From contig NZ_BPEW01000018.1 in NCBI RefSeq assembly GCF_019654975.1, positions 1-64,000 of the forward strand: a stretch of DNA of 64,000 bases, in the 5' to 3' direction. The translations under genes were made by a program, and so were the position numbers. This document shows, piece after piece, positions 38,560-48,500 of the stretch. How positions within the stretch are numbered: position 1 is the stretch's first letter; every line of letters starts with the position of its first letter. Source of the DNA: Shewanella sp. c952 (GTDB lineage: Bacteria; Pseudomonadota; Gammaproteobacteria; Enterobacterales; Shewanellaceae). Below the pieces are notes generated by a model. That model saw nothing but the letters and a program-made list of their open reading frames with translations. It had not been told where the DNA came from and ran no database searches.

Positions 38560-38746
38560 TGAATACTATCGCTAATTTGTATCACTCTACAGTGCTTTTA
38601 AGCTTTTTTAATGTGTTTAATTACGTTACGTCTGTTAATGTTTTACGTGCATGCTGCGCACTTATTAGTGCATTGTAATATAAGGTAAAAGTTCTTGCTG
38701 ACACTTGGTGCTAACGTAATAATAGCGCTTTTTTACGGTATATATC

Positions 38747-39415
38747 ATGTCTATGCAGGTTACCAAGCCTCTTGTTTGTTCATTGTTGCTGTCAACTTTT
38801 TCCGTGCCTGCTTTAGCCGAACAGTATCGCCATATTGCTGATCCACTAAATCTCAGCGATTCGCTCTATGTTGGTTTTGATGGCGATGTGCTTAAAGTGG
38901 GTGGTAGTTTGGCCACTAGCCATCAAAAATTTTCGGGCAATACGAATACCGGCGGTGATAAATGGCATTTGGGTTACCTTTATTCAACTAATCAGTGGCA
39001 CCTGCGGGCGTCGATTGATCATGGTAAAACCGATACCCCTGACGGTAGATCGAGTCATTACCAATATCAGCTAGGCTTAATGTATGAGCACAAAGGCTGG
39101 CTAAACACTCAAGTGTTTACTGAGTTAGCGGTTAACCATTTGGCGGTTAAATCCTACACCGATAGCACTGCAGCTAATGCCAGTATGACAGTACTTAAAC
39201 CTATCACAGAACATTGGTACAGCGAACTGTACGCCAGTGCGAATGCTGGTATTGACGGCATTGAGCGTTTTGATGCTCGCGGATGGTTGGCAATGGGTTA
39301 TCAAGTTAACCCGCAGTGGTCATGGGTAATTCGCTATCAGTATGATTGGGAAAAACTTGAAAATATTGAAAGCAATGATACGCAGTGGGTGTTTGCGGTA
39401 CGTTCGCAGTTCTAA
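38747..39415 (+). CDS. Small outer-membrane beta-barrel protein, unknown
   Basis: A 222-aa exported protein. The signal peptide ends near residue 24 (FSVPALAEQ). The mature part is made of alternating hydrophobic/polar strands rich in Trp and Tyr, such as NQWHLRASIDHG and WSWVIRYQYDWEKL, and ends in WVFAVRSQF with a terminal Phe, as in BAM-inserted barrels. About eight strands would fit the length. I do not recognise a named family. It is a single gene ending in a strong terminator. Confidence 0.75.
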   Translation: MSMQVTKPLVCSLLLSTFSVPALAEQYRHIADPLNLSDSLYVGFDGDVLKVGGSLATSHQKFSGNTNTGGDKWHLGYLYSTNQWHLRASIDHGKTDTPDGRSSHYQYQLGLMYEHKGWLNTQVFTELAVNHLAVKSYTDSTAANASMTVLKPITEHWYSELYASANAGIDGIERFDARGWLAMGYQVNPQWSWVIRYQYDWEKLENIESNDTQWVFAVRSQF

Positions 39416-39420
39416 TCTAG

Positions 39421-39457
39421 ATAAAGCCCGCGCAGATAGCATTTGCGCGGGCTTTAT
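39421..39457. terminator. Bidirectional terminator
   Basis: ATAAAGCCCGCGCA and TGCGCGGGCTTTAT form a perfect 14-bp stem with a nine-base loop between two convergent genes. Confidence 0.92.
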
Positions 39458-39483
39458 CATGACGATTTAGCGCTTATATCAAT

Positions 39484-41205
39484 TTAATTTGCTTGAGCAA
39501 GATCGCCATTAATCTCATCTTGTGCTTGTGGAGTTACACCAAATTTATGGAAGATGATCAAACCAAATGCGGTGAGTAGGCCAAGTGCACCAATAATAAA
39601 CCACATTAGATCTGGGCGTTCAGCACCTTTAGCGACTTCACTGTAAAGGTAACCAGATAGCGGGCCTGCCAGTAAGAATCCAATCGCTGATGATACAAAG
39701 TAGTAACCCATGAACATGGCTTTCTTGTCATTGGGAGCAAAGCTTGCGACATACTCTTGGCTCTTTGGAGACGCAACCATTTCGCCAATCGAGAACACTA
39801 AAATAGATGTCAGTACCATCGCGCCGCCCATGACTGCACCATGTGCAAAGCCACCAATTGCAGTACCCAGTGCGAGAATAATCGTACCACCAACCAACAC
39901 TGGTAATGCTTGGAAACGTTCAACAAAACGGCTGATTAATAACTGCATCAAAACAATCGACAAGAAGTTAAGTCCAATTAGGTATTCAGGGTTCACTTGG
40001 CGATAGTCATTAGCCCAGCTTTGAGCATATTGTGCTGCTAAGGCTGGGGTTTGAGAAATGGCGGCAAACGCTTGGCCTATTTCTGTTGTAGGCACCATCA
40101 CTTTGGCATGAACTAGCTCAAAATAGGCTTGCTTGGCATTTAATGTGCCTGCGCCGAACTCTTGCGCTAAGCGAGTTAGCTCTGATTGCAGTAACGCGGT
40201 ATCGACAGGGGCAAAGAATTGCTGCAAGTCAGGGTAGTTGGCTAGCATTAACACTAAATCCGTAGTGTCGACAAAGTCGCGAATGTAGATTGGAAGGGTA
40301 ATAAATATCTGCTGATAGACCATCCATAGGCCAGATAGAATAAGCAGATAGATCACAAAAGGTTTATTGCCTAAACTAATTTTTTGACCATACCAAGGTG
40401 CACCCTTATTAGAGGAAGCTAGCTTGTCCCATATAAGATGACCTGTGAACCAGGCAGCGTAGATGATTAACGTTGTTTCGCCGGTGATCCACTTCGCGCC
40501 ATAAGACATTAATATAATGAGCGTACCAAAAAATAGAATAGCGAAACGGGCGTTACCGAGTACTTCTTGGATATCGTTAAAGACTGCTTTGAGTGGTTTA
40601 CCTTTTTGGCTATTTTGATCTGTTGGTTCTTTGTAGAAAAACAGTGCAGGAATAAAGTTTAGTGCAATCCAGAATGAGGACATGATGAACACCCAGTCCC
40701 AGCTGATGGCGCGAACATAACCAGCAACGAATGGACCCAAGAATCCACCAATATTGACCATCATGTAAAAGATCCCAAAACCTAGACCACGGTTAGTATC
40801 ATCGGTTGTGCGTGCCACGGTACCTGTTACGACAGGCTTAAAACATGCAGCTCCGACGGCAACGCCCATAAAGGCAATAAAGAAACCGCTGAAACTGTCT
40901 ACTTGACCAAGTAAGTAGTAACTGGGACACATGATCGCATAGGCGACTAAGAACATTTTTCGGTAGCCATAGCGGTCAGCGAGAGCCCCCGTTAGTACTG
41001 GGAAGAGATATAAGAAGAAAGGGATCATACCCTGTAAAAGGCCACGCTCTTGGTCTGAAAACCCGAGTCCCCCTTGGTTTTGTGGTGACGTCATATAGAG
41101 GGATGACAACGCGAAGAAACCATACCAAGCGAGTCGTTCAAAGATCTCCATAGTATTAGCGACAAAGAATGTAGGGGGTAAAGGGGAGCGCACAGCTTGT
41201 GACAT
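39484..41205 (-). CDS. POT/PTR-like MFS transporter
   Basis: An inner-membrane major facilitator protein. The frame is open to 41376, but the start at ATG 41205 (MSQAVRSPLPPTFF) is preferred, because the family begins close to FFVANTMEIFERLAWYGFF and the upstream ATG has no ribosome site. This gives 573 aa. Blocks of the proton-coupled oligopeptide transporter group are the ERLAWYGFFAL helix 1 motif (ExFxxYG variant), GALADRYGYRKMFL between helices 2 and 3, and GFGIFYMMVNIGGFLGPFVAG in helix 5 region. A soluble insert of about 100 residues (near 330-430) lies in the second half. Substrate peptides are inferred from the family. Confidence 0.82.
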   Translation of the reverse strand: MSQAVRSPLPPTFFVANTMEIFERLAWYGFFALSSLYMTSPQNQGGLGFSDQERGLLQGMIPFFLYLFPVLTGALADRYGYRKMFLVAYAIMCPSYYLLGQVDSFSGFFIAFMGVAVGAACFKPVVTGTVARTTDDTNRGLGFGIFYMMVNIGGFLGPFVAGYVRAISWDWVFIMSSFWIALNFIPALFFYKEPTDQNSQKGKPLKAVFNDIQEVLGNARFAILFFGTLIILMSYGAKWITGETTLIIYAAWFTGHLIWDKLASSNKGAPWYGQKISLGNKPFVIYLLILSGLWMVYQQIFITLPIYIRDFVDTTDLVLMLANYPDLQQFFAPVDTALLQSELTRLAQEFGAGTLNAKQAYFELVHAKVMVPTTEIGQAFAAISQTPALAAQYAQSWANDYRQVNPEYLIGLNFLSIVLMQLLISRFVERFQALPVLVGGTIILALGTAIGGFAHGAVMGGAMVLTSILVFSIGEMVASPKSQEYVASFAPNDKKAMFMGYYFVSSAIGFLLAGPLSGYLYSEVAKGAERPDLMWFIIGALGLLTAFGLIIFHKFGVTPQAQDEINGDLAQAN

Positions 41206-41417
41206 ATTATTATCCGTATATTTTATACATTTCTGCAAATATAACATAACTGATCCATTAAATGGACTGAATTGTCTGCTTATGGTTTTTGTAGGGGAAG
41301 TTGCCGAGGGGCTCAATTGGTATAAGTTTACCAAGCTAAACCAGCTGGGAGTTGCCTTTGTTGTTGATTCGGTCATAATAGCGCGAATTTTTTAGTTAAT
41401 ACTAGTGTGATAATGAT

Positions 41418-41909
41418 ATGGCTGTGTTAGAAATTTTAACGATCCCTGATGTTCGACTTAAGCGTAAAGCTGAGCCTGTTAAAGACATTGATGCGGTACA
41501 GGGTTTTATTGATGACTTGATTGAAACCATGTACGACACCGATGACGGTATTGGGCTTGCAGCAACACAAGTGGGTAGCCTACACGCCATTTTGGTTATC
41601 GATCTGTCTGAAGAGCGTGATCAGCCTATGGTATTAATTAATCCTGAAATTGTTGAAGCACGTGGTGAGTTCCAAGGCGAAGAGGGCTGTTTATCTATCC
41701 CAGGTTACCGCGCTAAAGTGAATCGCCATGAAGGTGTTAAGGTCACAGCATTAGATCGCACAGGTAAAGCATTCGAAATTGATACCGATGAGTTTCTTGC
41801 GATTGTACTGCAACATGAGATGGATCATCTGAAAGGTATTGTGTTTACCGATCATCTGTCGATGCTAAAACAACAAATCGCGCTTAAAAAAGTGAAAAAG
41901 TATAAATAA
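41418..41909 (+). CDS. def: Peptide deformylase
   Basis: A 163-aa enzyme that removes the formyl group from nascent N-termini. All three motifs are intact: GIGLAATQV at residues 44-52, EEGCLSIPG with metal-ligand C91, and HEMDH at 133-137. The length fits type I bacterial enzymes. No fmt gene follows, unlike the usual def-fmt locus near dprA, so this may be a second deformylase of the genome (inference). It ends in a strong terminator. Confidence 0.95.
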   Translation: MAVLEILTIPDVRLKRKAEPVKDIDAVQGFIDDLIETMYDTDDGIGLAATQVGSLHAILVIDLSEERDQPMVLINPEIVEARGEFQGEEGCLSIPGYRAKVNRHEGVKVTALDRTGKAFEIDTDEFLAIVLQHEMDHLKGIVFTDHLSMLKQQIALKKVKKYK

Positions 41910-41934
41910 TTCATTCACTGTAAACCATTTCGAT

Positions 41935-41968
41935 AACGCCCCTCTTTTTAGAGGGGCGTTTTTTTTGG
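41935..41968 (+). terminator. Rho-independent terminator after def
   Basis: AACGCCCCTC and GAGGGGCGTT with a short loop and eight T residues following. Confidence 0.95.
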
Positions 41969-41999
41969 CTGGAAGAACTGGCTTGGTATAAACCAATGC

Positions 42000-42027
42000 T
42001 TGCGATCTTAATGAAGATAACTATACT
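42000..42027 (+). promoter_or_regulatory. Sigma-70 promoter of imuA operon
   Basis: TTGCGA (42000-42005) and TATACT (42022-42027) with a 16-base spacer. The -10 box overlaps the LexA site, so bound LexA would block polymerase. Assigned by eye. Confidence 0.65.
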
Positions 42028-42043
42028 GTATGTATATACAGTG
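42024..42043. promoter_or_regulatory. LexA (SOS) box upstream of imuA-imuB-dnaE2
   Basis: TACTGTATGTATATACAGTG contains CTGT-N8-ACAG, the full gammaproteobacterial LexA consensus. It lies 84-103 bp upstream of the imuA ATG and overlaps a good -10 box. This makes the cassette damage-inducible. Confidence 0.93.
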
Positions 42044-42126
42044 TTTGTTGTGTGGGAATAAATCCAGTCAAATGTGCAGGGGTCCCTTCAAATGAATACG
42101 CTTTTATTACCACAAAAGGTGTAGAT

Positions 42127-43638
42127 ATGGGGCATTCAAGTGCGAAGGCATATTCGATACTGCAAGATATAGCGACATCAGAGCGGGTTGGCAGTGCGCC
42201 GCGTCTAAATCCCGTTGAGGATAATGCGAGCTCATTGAATCAATTACTGGCACGGCAAGATATTTGGCGTGGGCAGCAGTGGCAGCAGCAACAGTTGGCT
42301 TATCCAACGGGGTTCTCACTACTTGATGAGCACCTTGCAGATAATGGCTGGCCACAAATTGGTGTATGTGAAGTGCTGTGTGATGGTGTCGGTCAAGGTG
42401 AACTGAGTATGGTACTACCCATGCTCAGTCAACTTATTGGCTATAATTTATCAGCAACAAAAGCCTTTACACAACAGCAAGATGCGATGGTTATGCTGGT
42501 GGCACCGCCTCACATTCCTTCTGCTCAAGCACTCTTGCAGCAAGGGCTCGAATTAGCGCGTTTAATCTGGATTGATACCGAAGAGCGAAAAGAACGTCTT
42601 TGGGCTATTGAGCAGGCGCTTTCGAGTGGTTGTGTGCCGCTAGTGCTGGCTTGGTTAGATAACTTGTCGACCACTGAAGCGAGACGTTTACAGCTCGCAG
42701 CAGAGAAGGGCGAGTCGTTATGCATGCTCTATTTGCCAACCCGTTGTGCACAGCAGTCACATCCTGTGAACTTACGCTTAGGGCTGCAGCGACAGCATTT
42801 TTCGGCTCGAAATAGCGTTAATCACCTCAGTGCTCATCATGACCATGCAGGCTCAAGCGCTGCTGCGCCTATATTGAAATTGGTGCCTAAACAAGCCGCA
42901 TTTACCCCATTTTTAAATAGTCATTTAGGTATGACCGAGGTCAATATTATTAAACGCAGAGGAGGCTGGCCTAGCCCTATGTTGAGTTTGCCCTTGCTAC
43001 CGCCACATATAAAGGAAAGTCTACTTGGTGTCGATGCACACCCGATGCAAAATACCTTACAGGAACAGAGCTTTGATGTTGAGCCGCACAGTTGCCAGCA
43101 GTTTACTCAAGTACACGATACTGCAGCCTTTGAAACGTTATCGATGAGCATTGATGAAGGGCTTGCCGATTATAGTGTGGTGTTTAGCCAGCCACTGTTA
43201 TTGATTACTGCAAGTTATCAGCATGCATTTATCAAGGTGACAAATGTGAGTATCGCTATGACAACACTGACTATGACAACACTGACTACGACAACCACTA
43301 GGATTACCAGTCATCGTACGGGTATCCGCATTAAAGAGCAGAACGGCGCGGATCTTCAACCCGTTTATCAAGGCTCGGTACAGGATAAAGAGTCAGCTTT
43401 ATCCCTTGAACCTATACGCAGATTAAGCCTGCAAGCTACAAGCTCTCTTAAACGCCCCTTTAGTGAGTTTGTGCAGGGCTCCATTAAACAAGGTGACGAA
43501 CTTGCCGCTACCTGGTTTTCTAAGGTTGGAGATTGCCCCCAAGGTACACTTGAAGACAGCTCCACTGCCGATTCGTGGGCTGACCCCTCTTATAGCCTAT
43601 TACCTGCAGCGCGCAATCTTGCTCACAAGATCCATTAA
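42127..43638 (+). CDS. imuA: ImuA, translesion mutagenesis accessory protein
   Basis: First gene of the imuA-imuB-dnaE2 cassette. The ATG at 42127, preceded by AAAGGTG, is preferred to the GTG at 42052, which has no ribosome site and lies directly beside the LexA box. This gives 504 aa. The N-terminal half is the RecA/SulA-like ImuA domain: QDIWRGQQW near residue 44, FSLLDEHLADNGWPQIGVCEVL near 60-82 in part, and LEQALSSGCVPLVLAWL-type strand near 180. The C-terminal 250 residues are unusual, with a Thr-rich tract and no recognised domain, and the whole is about twice the common length of ImuA. It supports mutagenic synthesis with ImuB and DnaE2. Confidence 0.88.
   Translation: MGHSSAKAYSILQDIATSERVGSAPRLNPVEDNASSLNQLLARQDIWRGQQWQQQQLAYPTGFSLLDEHLADNGWPQIGVCEVLCDGVGQGELSMVLPMLSQLIGYNLSATKAFTQQQDAMVMLVAPPHIPSAQALLQQGLELARLIWIDTEERKERLWAIEQALSSGCVPLVLAWLDNLSTTEARRLQLAAEKGESLCMLYLPTRCAQQSHPVNLRLGLQRQHFSARNSVNHLSAHHDHAGSSAAAPILKLVPKQAAFTPFLNSHLGMTEVNIIKRRGGWPSPMLSLPLLPPHIKESLLGVDAHPMQNTLQEQSFDVEPHSCQQFTQVHDTAAFETLSMSIDEGLADYSVVFSQPLLLITASYQHAFIKVTNVSIAMTTLTMTTLTTTTTRITSHRTGIRIKEQNGADLQPVYQGSVQDKESALSLEPIRRLSLQATSSLKRPFSEFVQGSIKQGDELAATWFSKVGDCPQGTLEDSSTADSWADPSYSLLPAARNLAHKIH
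43256..43300 (+). repeat. 15-bp tandem repeat within imuA
   Basis: CTATGACAACACTGA occurs at 43256-43270 and 43271-43285, followed by a degenerate third unit to 43300. Being a multiple of three, it gives a Thr/Met-rich five-residue peptide repeat and keeps the frame. Confidence 0.85.
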
Positions 43639-43662
43639 CCCTTATATAGGCTGCTGATTGAC

Positions 43663-45255
43663 ATGTTATGGCTAGCCGCCCATTACCCGCAATGGGCATT
43701 GCAATATTTTTGTTATCGTAATGAGCTGGAGCAAAGCACAGCAGTATTGCTGTATGAGCCGAAGTCACTGCAAGTGCTCGCGCTTGATAGTCAGAGTGAA
43801 CAGGCTGGCGTGAAATTTGGAATGAGCCTGTCTACTGCACAAAGTTTAATGCCATCGGCTATGTTGGTGGAGTTTGATGCTTCTATTAGCCAACAAGCTT
43901 CAGACTGGTTGTGTCAATGGAGCTACGAATTCAGTGCCAGAGTTGTACCGCTACGCTGTTCATTAACCAATGAGCAGCAAAAAAAGACGTCGAAAACTAA
44001 GCTTGATGTCGATGACTTTTTGCCCAATACACTGCTACTGGAAGTCAGTTCCATGGCGCTCATTTTTAATGGTATTGATAAGCTTGTTGAGCAGTACCGC
44101 CAACGCGCTCAAGCGTTAGGTTTAGAGGTTTCACTTGCGCTCGCCAAAACCCCTTTAGCCGCGCAGCTACTTGCGTGTGATATTTCAATGGGAAATCAAC
44201 AAGCTAAGCTCACTGCTGAAACGTTTAGCCCAAATGACTATCTTAACGCCGATAAAACTTTGCCATTACTTAATCAACTACCGATTGCTTTATTACCACT
44301 ATCAGATTTTTTAAAACAAAGTTTGCACGATATGGGTATTAAATCTTTTGCATCACTGTCTGCTTTACCTGATAAAGAGCTTGGAAGGCGCTTTGGAGTA
44401 AAGCTGTTGCAGTTACTGGCTAAAATATCAGGCAGCTTACCTCAACCGTTAATCTATTTTGAGCCGGAAGAAAGCTATCAACAAAAGCTCACCTTACTGT
44501 ATGAGGTTGAATTAATGCAGGGGATCGTTTTCCCCTTGGGAAGAATGTTAAAAGAGATGGCAAGCTACTTACAGCTGCGTCAGCTTGCCATTCAACAACT
44601 TAAGCTGAGCCTTATCTATCGTGACAGCGATCGGAGTAAGCTCGATATTGTTATTCAATATCCTTTTGCAGAGCATCGTAGTGACAGTTTATTGAGCCTA
44701 TGTCGTATGCAACTTGAGCGTGTCACTCTGTATCAACCTGTGGTTGAAATGGTTATTTATGTCGATAAATTTGTGCCAATAGCGGTTTCGCATGACAGTT
44801 GGTTTGGGCAACAGAAAGTAGCGCAAGGGCAGAGGTCAGAAAAAGCATTGCGGCTAATGGCTCAGTTGCAAGCAAGGCTTGGCAAAGACAAAGTAAAAGG
44901 GTTGCAGGCTAGTTCTGCGCACCTGCCAGAGGATAGTTGGGTAGCTACCGATCTGTCTGTAACAGCTAAAGATCAGTCTATAACGGACAAACGACAACAA
45001 GCATTGCCTGAAGTTACATCTGGCTCAAGTGCTCTGTACGCTGGAGCGTGTCGCCCAAGCTGGCTGTTAACAACGCCAGAGTGGATCGCGGTTGAACAAG
45101 TTGAGCTTTTAAAAGGGCCAGAAAGGTTGCAAACCTTATGGTGGCAAGAGCCGCAAGTATGTCGAGACTACTATGTTGCCTGCCATTATCAAGGTGGACT
45201 GTGTTGGGTATTTAAAGAGGGTAATCGCTTCTTCTTACATGGCTGGTTTGGCTAA
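43663..45255 (+). CDS. imuB: ImuB, Y-family polymerase-like protein
   Basis: A 530-aa Y-family homologue without polymerase activity: at the site of the first catalytic acidic residue of Pol IV (xDxD) stands MLWLAAHYPQWALQYF, with no acidic residue. The family fold continues with LSTAQSLMPSAML near residue 65 and the helix-hairpin-helix part FASLSALPDKELGRRFG near 227-243. The C terminus ends in FFLHGWFG, the usual ImuB tail. ImuB acts as a hub that binds the beta clamp, ImuA and DnaE2. Its stop overlaps the dnaE2 start by one base (TAATG), showing translational coupling. Confidence 0.94.
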   Translation: MLWLAAHYPQWALQYFCYRNELEQSTAVLLYEPKSLQVLALDSQSEQAGVKFGMSLSTAQSLMPSAMLVEFDASISQQASDWLCQWSYEFSARVVPLRCSLTNEQQKKTSKTKLDVDDFLPNTLLLEVSSMALIFNGIDKLVEQYRQRAQALGLEVSLALAKTPLAAQLLACDISMGNQQAKLTAETFSPNDYLNADKTLPLLNQLPIALLPLSDFLKQSLHDMGIKSFASLSALPDKELGRRFGVKLLQLLAKISGSLPQPLIYFEPEESYQQKLTLLYEVELMQGIVFPLGRMLKEMASYLQLRQLAIQQLKLSLIYRDSDRSKLDIVIQYPFAEHRSDSLLSLCRMQLERVTLYQPVVEMVIYVDKFVPIAVSHDSWFGQQKVAQGQRSEKALRLMAQLQARLGKDKVKGLQASSAHLPEDSWVATDLSVTAKDQSITDKRQQALPEVTSGSSALYAGACRPSWLLTTPEWIAVEQVELLKGPERLQTLWWQEPQVCRDYYVACHYQGGLCWVFKEGNRFFLHGWFG

Positions 45256-48200
45256 TGTATGCTGAATTACATGCTATCTCTAATTACACTTTTCTTAGAG
45301 GTGCCTCACATCCCCATGAGTTGGTAGGGCAAGCTGCTGAGCTTGGTTACCAAGCGATTGCTATTACAGATGAGTGTTCATTTGCCGGGATAGTCAAAGC
45401 GCATGAGGCTGCTAAAAAACATCAAATAAAGCTGCTGGTGGGCACTGAGTTTCAGTTAGCTGAAGGCGTATTTGTATTACTTGCCATGAACCGCAAAGGT
45501 TATGGACAGATCAGTCAACTGATCACTACAAGCCGCCGTGCTGAAAAAGGTGCATATCGACTGCAATTTAGCGAACTGTTGCAGGGCTTAGATAGCACCA
45601 TTTTGTTATGGCAACCGCCTACGCTTAAATCTATCCGCAGCGATCTCGGTGAGCTTTCGACTCAAATTGCCGCTTATCAGGCTGCTGTATTAGCGGTGGG
45701 GCAATCTCTGCAGCAGCATTTTTCTCAGCGTTGCTATCTGCTGATGGAGCGTAGTTTGGTGGCTGGTGAAGCATTAAAAATCCAGCTTTGGACACAAATG
45801 GCTATGCAACTGGCTATGCCTTGCGTGGCTGCGGGTAATGTACGCATGCATTGCCAGCAGCGGCAGAAGTTGCAAGATGTGCTTACTTGTATTCGATATG
45901 GGACTGAACTTGTGCAAGCCGGAGAGTTGCTGCTGGCCAATGCTGAAACCGCGTTAAAGCCGACTGCGACCCTCTATAAGCGCTATCCAAAGGAATGGAT
46001 TGAGAATAGTTTATCGATTGCTGAAAGATGCAACTTTAGTTTGGAGGAGCTTAAATATGAGTATCCCAGTGAGGTGGTTCCGAGTGAACTCTCAGCAAGC
46101 GAATACTTGGCACAAGAGGTGTATAAAGGTGCATTGCGCCGCTTTAATAATCAAGTTCCAGCCAGTGTAACAGCGCAATATAACAAAGAGCTGGTTTTGA
46201 TTAAGGCGATGCAATATGAGTATTTCTTTTTAACTATCTACGACATTGTTAAATATGCGAAGTCACAACAGATTTTGCACCAAGGGCGTGGTTCGGCGGC
46301 AAACTCTGTGGTCTGTTATTGCTTAGGGATCACAGAGGTCGATCCGACTAAAGTCAATATGTTGTTTGAGCGTTTTGTCTCGAAAGAACGTAATGAACCA
46401 CCCGATATAGACGTTGATTTTGAACATGAACGCCGTGAAGAGATCATTCAATATATCTATCGCAAATATGGCCGTGAACGGGCAGCGTTGGCGGCGACAG
46501 TGATAAGTTATCGCTTTAAGAGTGCGCTCGCGGATGTGGGGAAGGCTCTGGGGATTGATAAGCAACATTTAGATCATATGCAGCACAGTATCGATAGGCG
46601 TGATACAGAAACTGACTGGTTGATGCAACTGCAGGAAAAGTCATTGCTGCCTAGCGAAGGGATGGGGAAATACCTATTCCCCTTAGTGCAGAGCATTTTG
46701 GGTTTTCCAAGGCACCTGTCACAGCACGTTGGTGGCTTTATTATCTCCTCTGGACCGTTAAGTGAACTGGTCCCGGTTGAAAATGCATCGATGGCAGATA
46801 GAACTGTTATTCAGTGGGATAAAGATGATTTAGAGAGCTTAGGGCTGCTAAAAGTCGATGTGCTTGCACTCGGTATGCTCACAGCCATTCGTAAGTGTTT
46901 TGAACTTATTAGCACGCGCAAGCATCGTTTTACGATGGATCAAGTCGAATGGGAGCAAGCGCCGGTGTATCAGATGCTACAACGTGGCGATAGCATTGGG
47001 GTGTTTCAGGTTGAGTCGAGAGCGCAAACCTCAATGCTACCTAGGCTTAAACCCAATTGTTATTATGATTTAGTGGTGCAAATAGCCATTGTCCGACCAG
47101 GGCCTATTCAGGGCGATATGGTGCACCCCTATTTGAAGCGTAGAGATGGTATCGAAAAAGTGACTTACCCCAGTAAAGAGGTAGAGTCAGTATTGTCGCG
47201 CACTATGGGGGTGCCTATTTTCCAAGAACAAGTTATTCAGTTAGCTATGGTTGCTGCAGGCTTTTCTGGCGGAGAGGCTGACCAATTGCGGCGAGCGATG
47301 GCGAGTTGGAAACGTTCCGGAGAGCTACAGCAGTTTGAAGCCAAATTATTGCAAGGCATGCAGAGCCGAGGTTACTCGGCAGAGTTTTCTAAGCAGATTT
47401 ACCGGCAAATAAAGGGATTTGGAGAGTATGGCTTTCCAGAGTCTCACTCCGCAAGTTTTGCATTGTTGGCGTACGTATCTGCTTATCTGAAGTTTCACTA
47501 TCCGGCAGCATTTTGCTGCTCGCTACTTAATAGCCAACCTATGGGCTTTTATAGCCCCTCGCAACTAATCCAAGATGTGCAGCGCCATGGAGTGGTGGTA
47601 CTCGCTGTGTGTGCGAATCGTAGTCAGTGGCAGCATACATTGGTGACAATAGCAGACAATCGTGTCGCGATCCGCCTCGGTTTTCGCTTGGTAAAAGGCC
47701 TAAATAGACAAGAGATCGAGAAGCTGATAAAGCAGCGACCTGAGCAAGGTTTTTCGCATATTGACCAAATCTATTACCTAGGTATCGCACGTCATGAACT
47801 GGAAACACTTGCCAGTGCCGATGCATTCACCGACATTGCAGGCCATCGTCATCAAGTGCGTTGGCAATTATCAGCCTGCCAACCAAGCTTACCGCTATTT
47901 GATACTGCTTTAGAAGATATGGCTCTTAAGCAAGGCGATAGTCAACTGCAGCAAGCTCCCAGCGGATTGAGCCAGAAAGCAGAGGTTGCTCTGCCCAGTC
48001 CAAGTGCTGCTGAGTCTATGCAGGCTGACTACGCCTATACCGGCGTGACACTAGGCCAACATCCCATGAGCTTGCTACGGGGGAAATCTTGCGTACACCA
48101 TTGTTTAACTGCTGAGCAATTGGATGAACGCCGCAGTGGTCAAGTGGTTACTGTGGCTGGACTTGTGGTTGGACGACAACGCCCAGGTACGGCATCCGGT

Positions 48201-48422
48201 GTTACTTTTATTACGTTAGAAGATGAAACTGGCAATGTGAACTTAATTGTTTGGAGCGCAACGGCCAAGGCGCAAAGGCAGGCTTATCTGGTTGCTAAAA
48301 TCATGAAGGTGACCGGTGTGTTAGAACGTAAATCAGGAGTCACTCATGTGGTTGCTGGCAAGTTGACTGATATTTCAACGGCGTTAAATGAATTAGTTGT
48401 ACGCTCACGAGATTTCCATTAA
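45255..48422 (+). CDS. dnaE2: DnaE2 (ImuC), error-prone DNA polymerase III alpha
   Basis: A 1055-aa C-family polymerase of normal DnaE2 length. The PHP domain opens with YAELHAISNYTFLRGASHPH at residues 2-21. The polymerase active site is PPDIDVDFEHERREE near 383-397, with both catalytic Asp. The finger region carries SVLSRTMGVPIFQEQVIQL near 636-654. The C terminus has an OB fold (VTVAGLVVGRQRPGTASGV near 962-980). It lacks the replicative clamp-loader-binding tail of DnaE1. It extends primers across lesions under SOS control of the upstream LexA box. Confidence 0.96.
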   Translation: MYAELHAISNYTFLRGASHPHELVGQAAELGYQAIAITDECSFAGIVKAHEAAKKHQIKLLVGTEFQLAEGVFVLLAMNRKGYGQISQLITTSRRAEKGAYRLQFSELLQGLDSTILLWQPPTLKSIRSDLGELSTQIAAYQAAVLAVGQSLQQHFSQRCYLLMERSLVAGEALKIQLWTQMAMQLAMPCVAAGNVRMHCQQRQKLQDVLTCIRYGTELVQAGELLLANAETALKPTATLYKRYPKEWIENSLSIAERCNFSLEELKYEYPSEVVPSELSASEYLAQEVYKGALRRFNNQVPASVTAQYNKELVLIKAMQYEYFFLTIYDIVKYAKSQQILHQGRGSAANSVVCYCLGITEVDPTKVNMLFERFVSKERNEPPDIDVDFEHERREEIIQYIYRKYGRERAALAATVISYRFKSALADVGKALGIDKQHLDHMQHSIDRRDTETDWLMQLQEKSLLPSEGMGKYLFPLVQSILGFPRHLSQHVGGFIISSGPLSELVPVENASMADRTVIQWDKDDLESLGLLKVDVLALGMLTAIRKCFELISTRKHRFTMDQVEWEQAPVYQMLQRGDSIGVFQVESRAQTSMLPRLKPNCYYDLVVQIAIVRPGPIQGDMVHPYLKRRDGIEKVTYPSKEVESVLSRTMGVPIFQEQVIQLAMVAAGFSGGEADQLRRAMASWKRSGELQQFEAKLLQGMQSRGYSAEFSKQIYRQIKGFGEYGFPESHSASFALLAYVSAYLKFHYPAAFCCSLLNSQPMGFYSPSQLIQDVQRHGVVVLAVCANRSQWQHTLVTIADNRVAIRLGFRLVKGLNRQEIEKLIKQRPEQGFSHIDQIYYLGIARHELETLASADAFTDIAGHRHQVRWQLSACQPSLPLFDTALEDMALKQGDSQLQQAPSGLSQKAEVALPSPSAAESMQADYAYTGVTLGQHPMSLLRGKSCVHHCLTAEQLDERRSGQVVTVAGLVVGRQRPGTASGVTFITLEDETGNVNLIVWSATAKAQRQAYLVAKIMKVTGVLERKSGVTHVVAGKLTDISTALNELVVRSRDFH

Positions 48423-48500
48423 TAACAGCTAAGGTAATGATTCACTCATTTAGCAACGCTCGTATATAATGAACCAGTCGACTGTAAAAGAGAAAAGCGC

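Noticed and set aside
41310..41335. CAATTGGTATAAG near the POT gene start as another miniature element end
   Set aside because: No matching complementary end was found nearby; the similarity is short enough to be chance.
45255..48422. Replicative DnaE1
   Set aside because: Length of 1055 aa, lack of the tau-binding tail and position behind imuA-imuB and a LexA box identify DnaE2.
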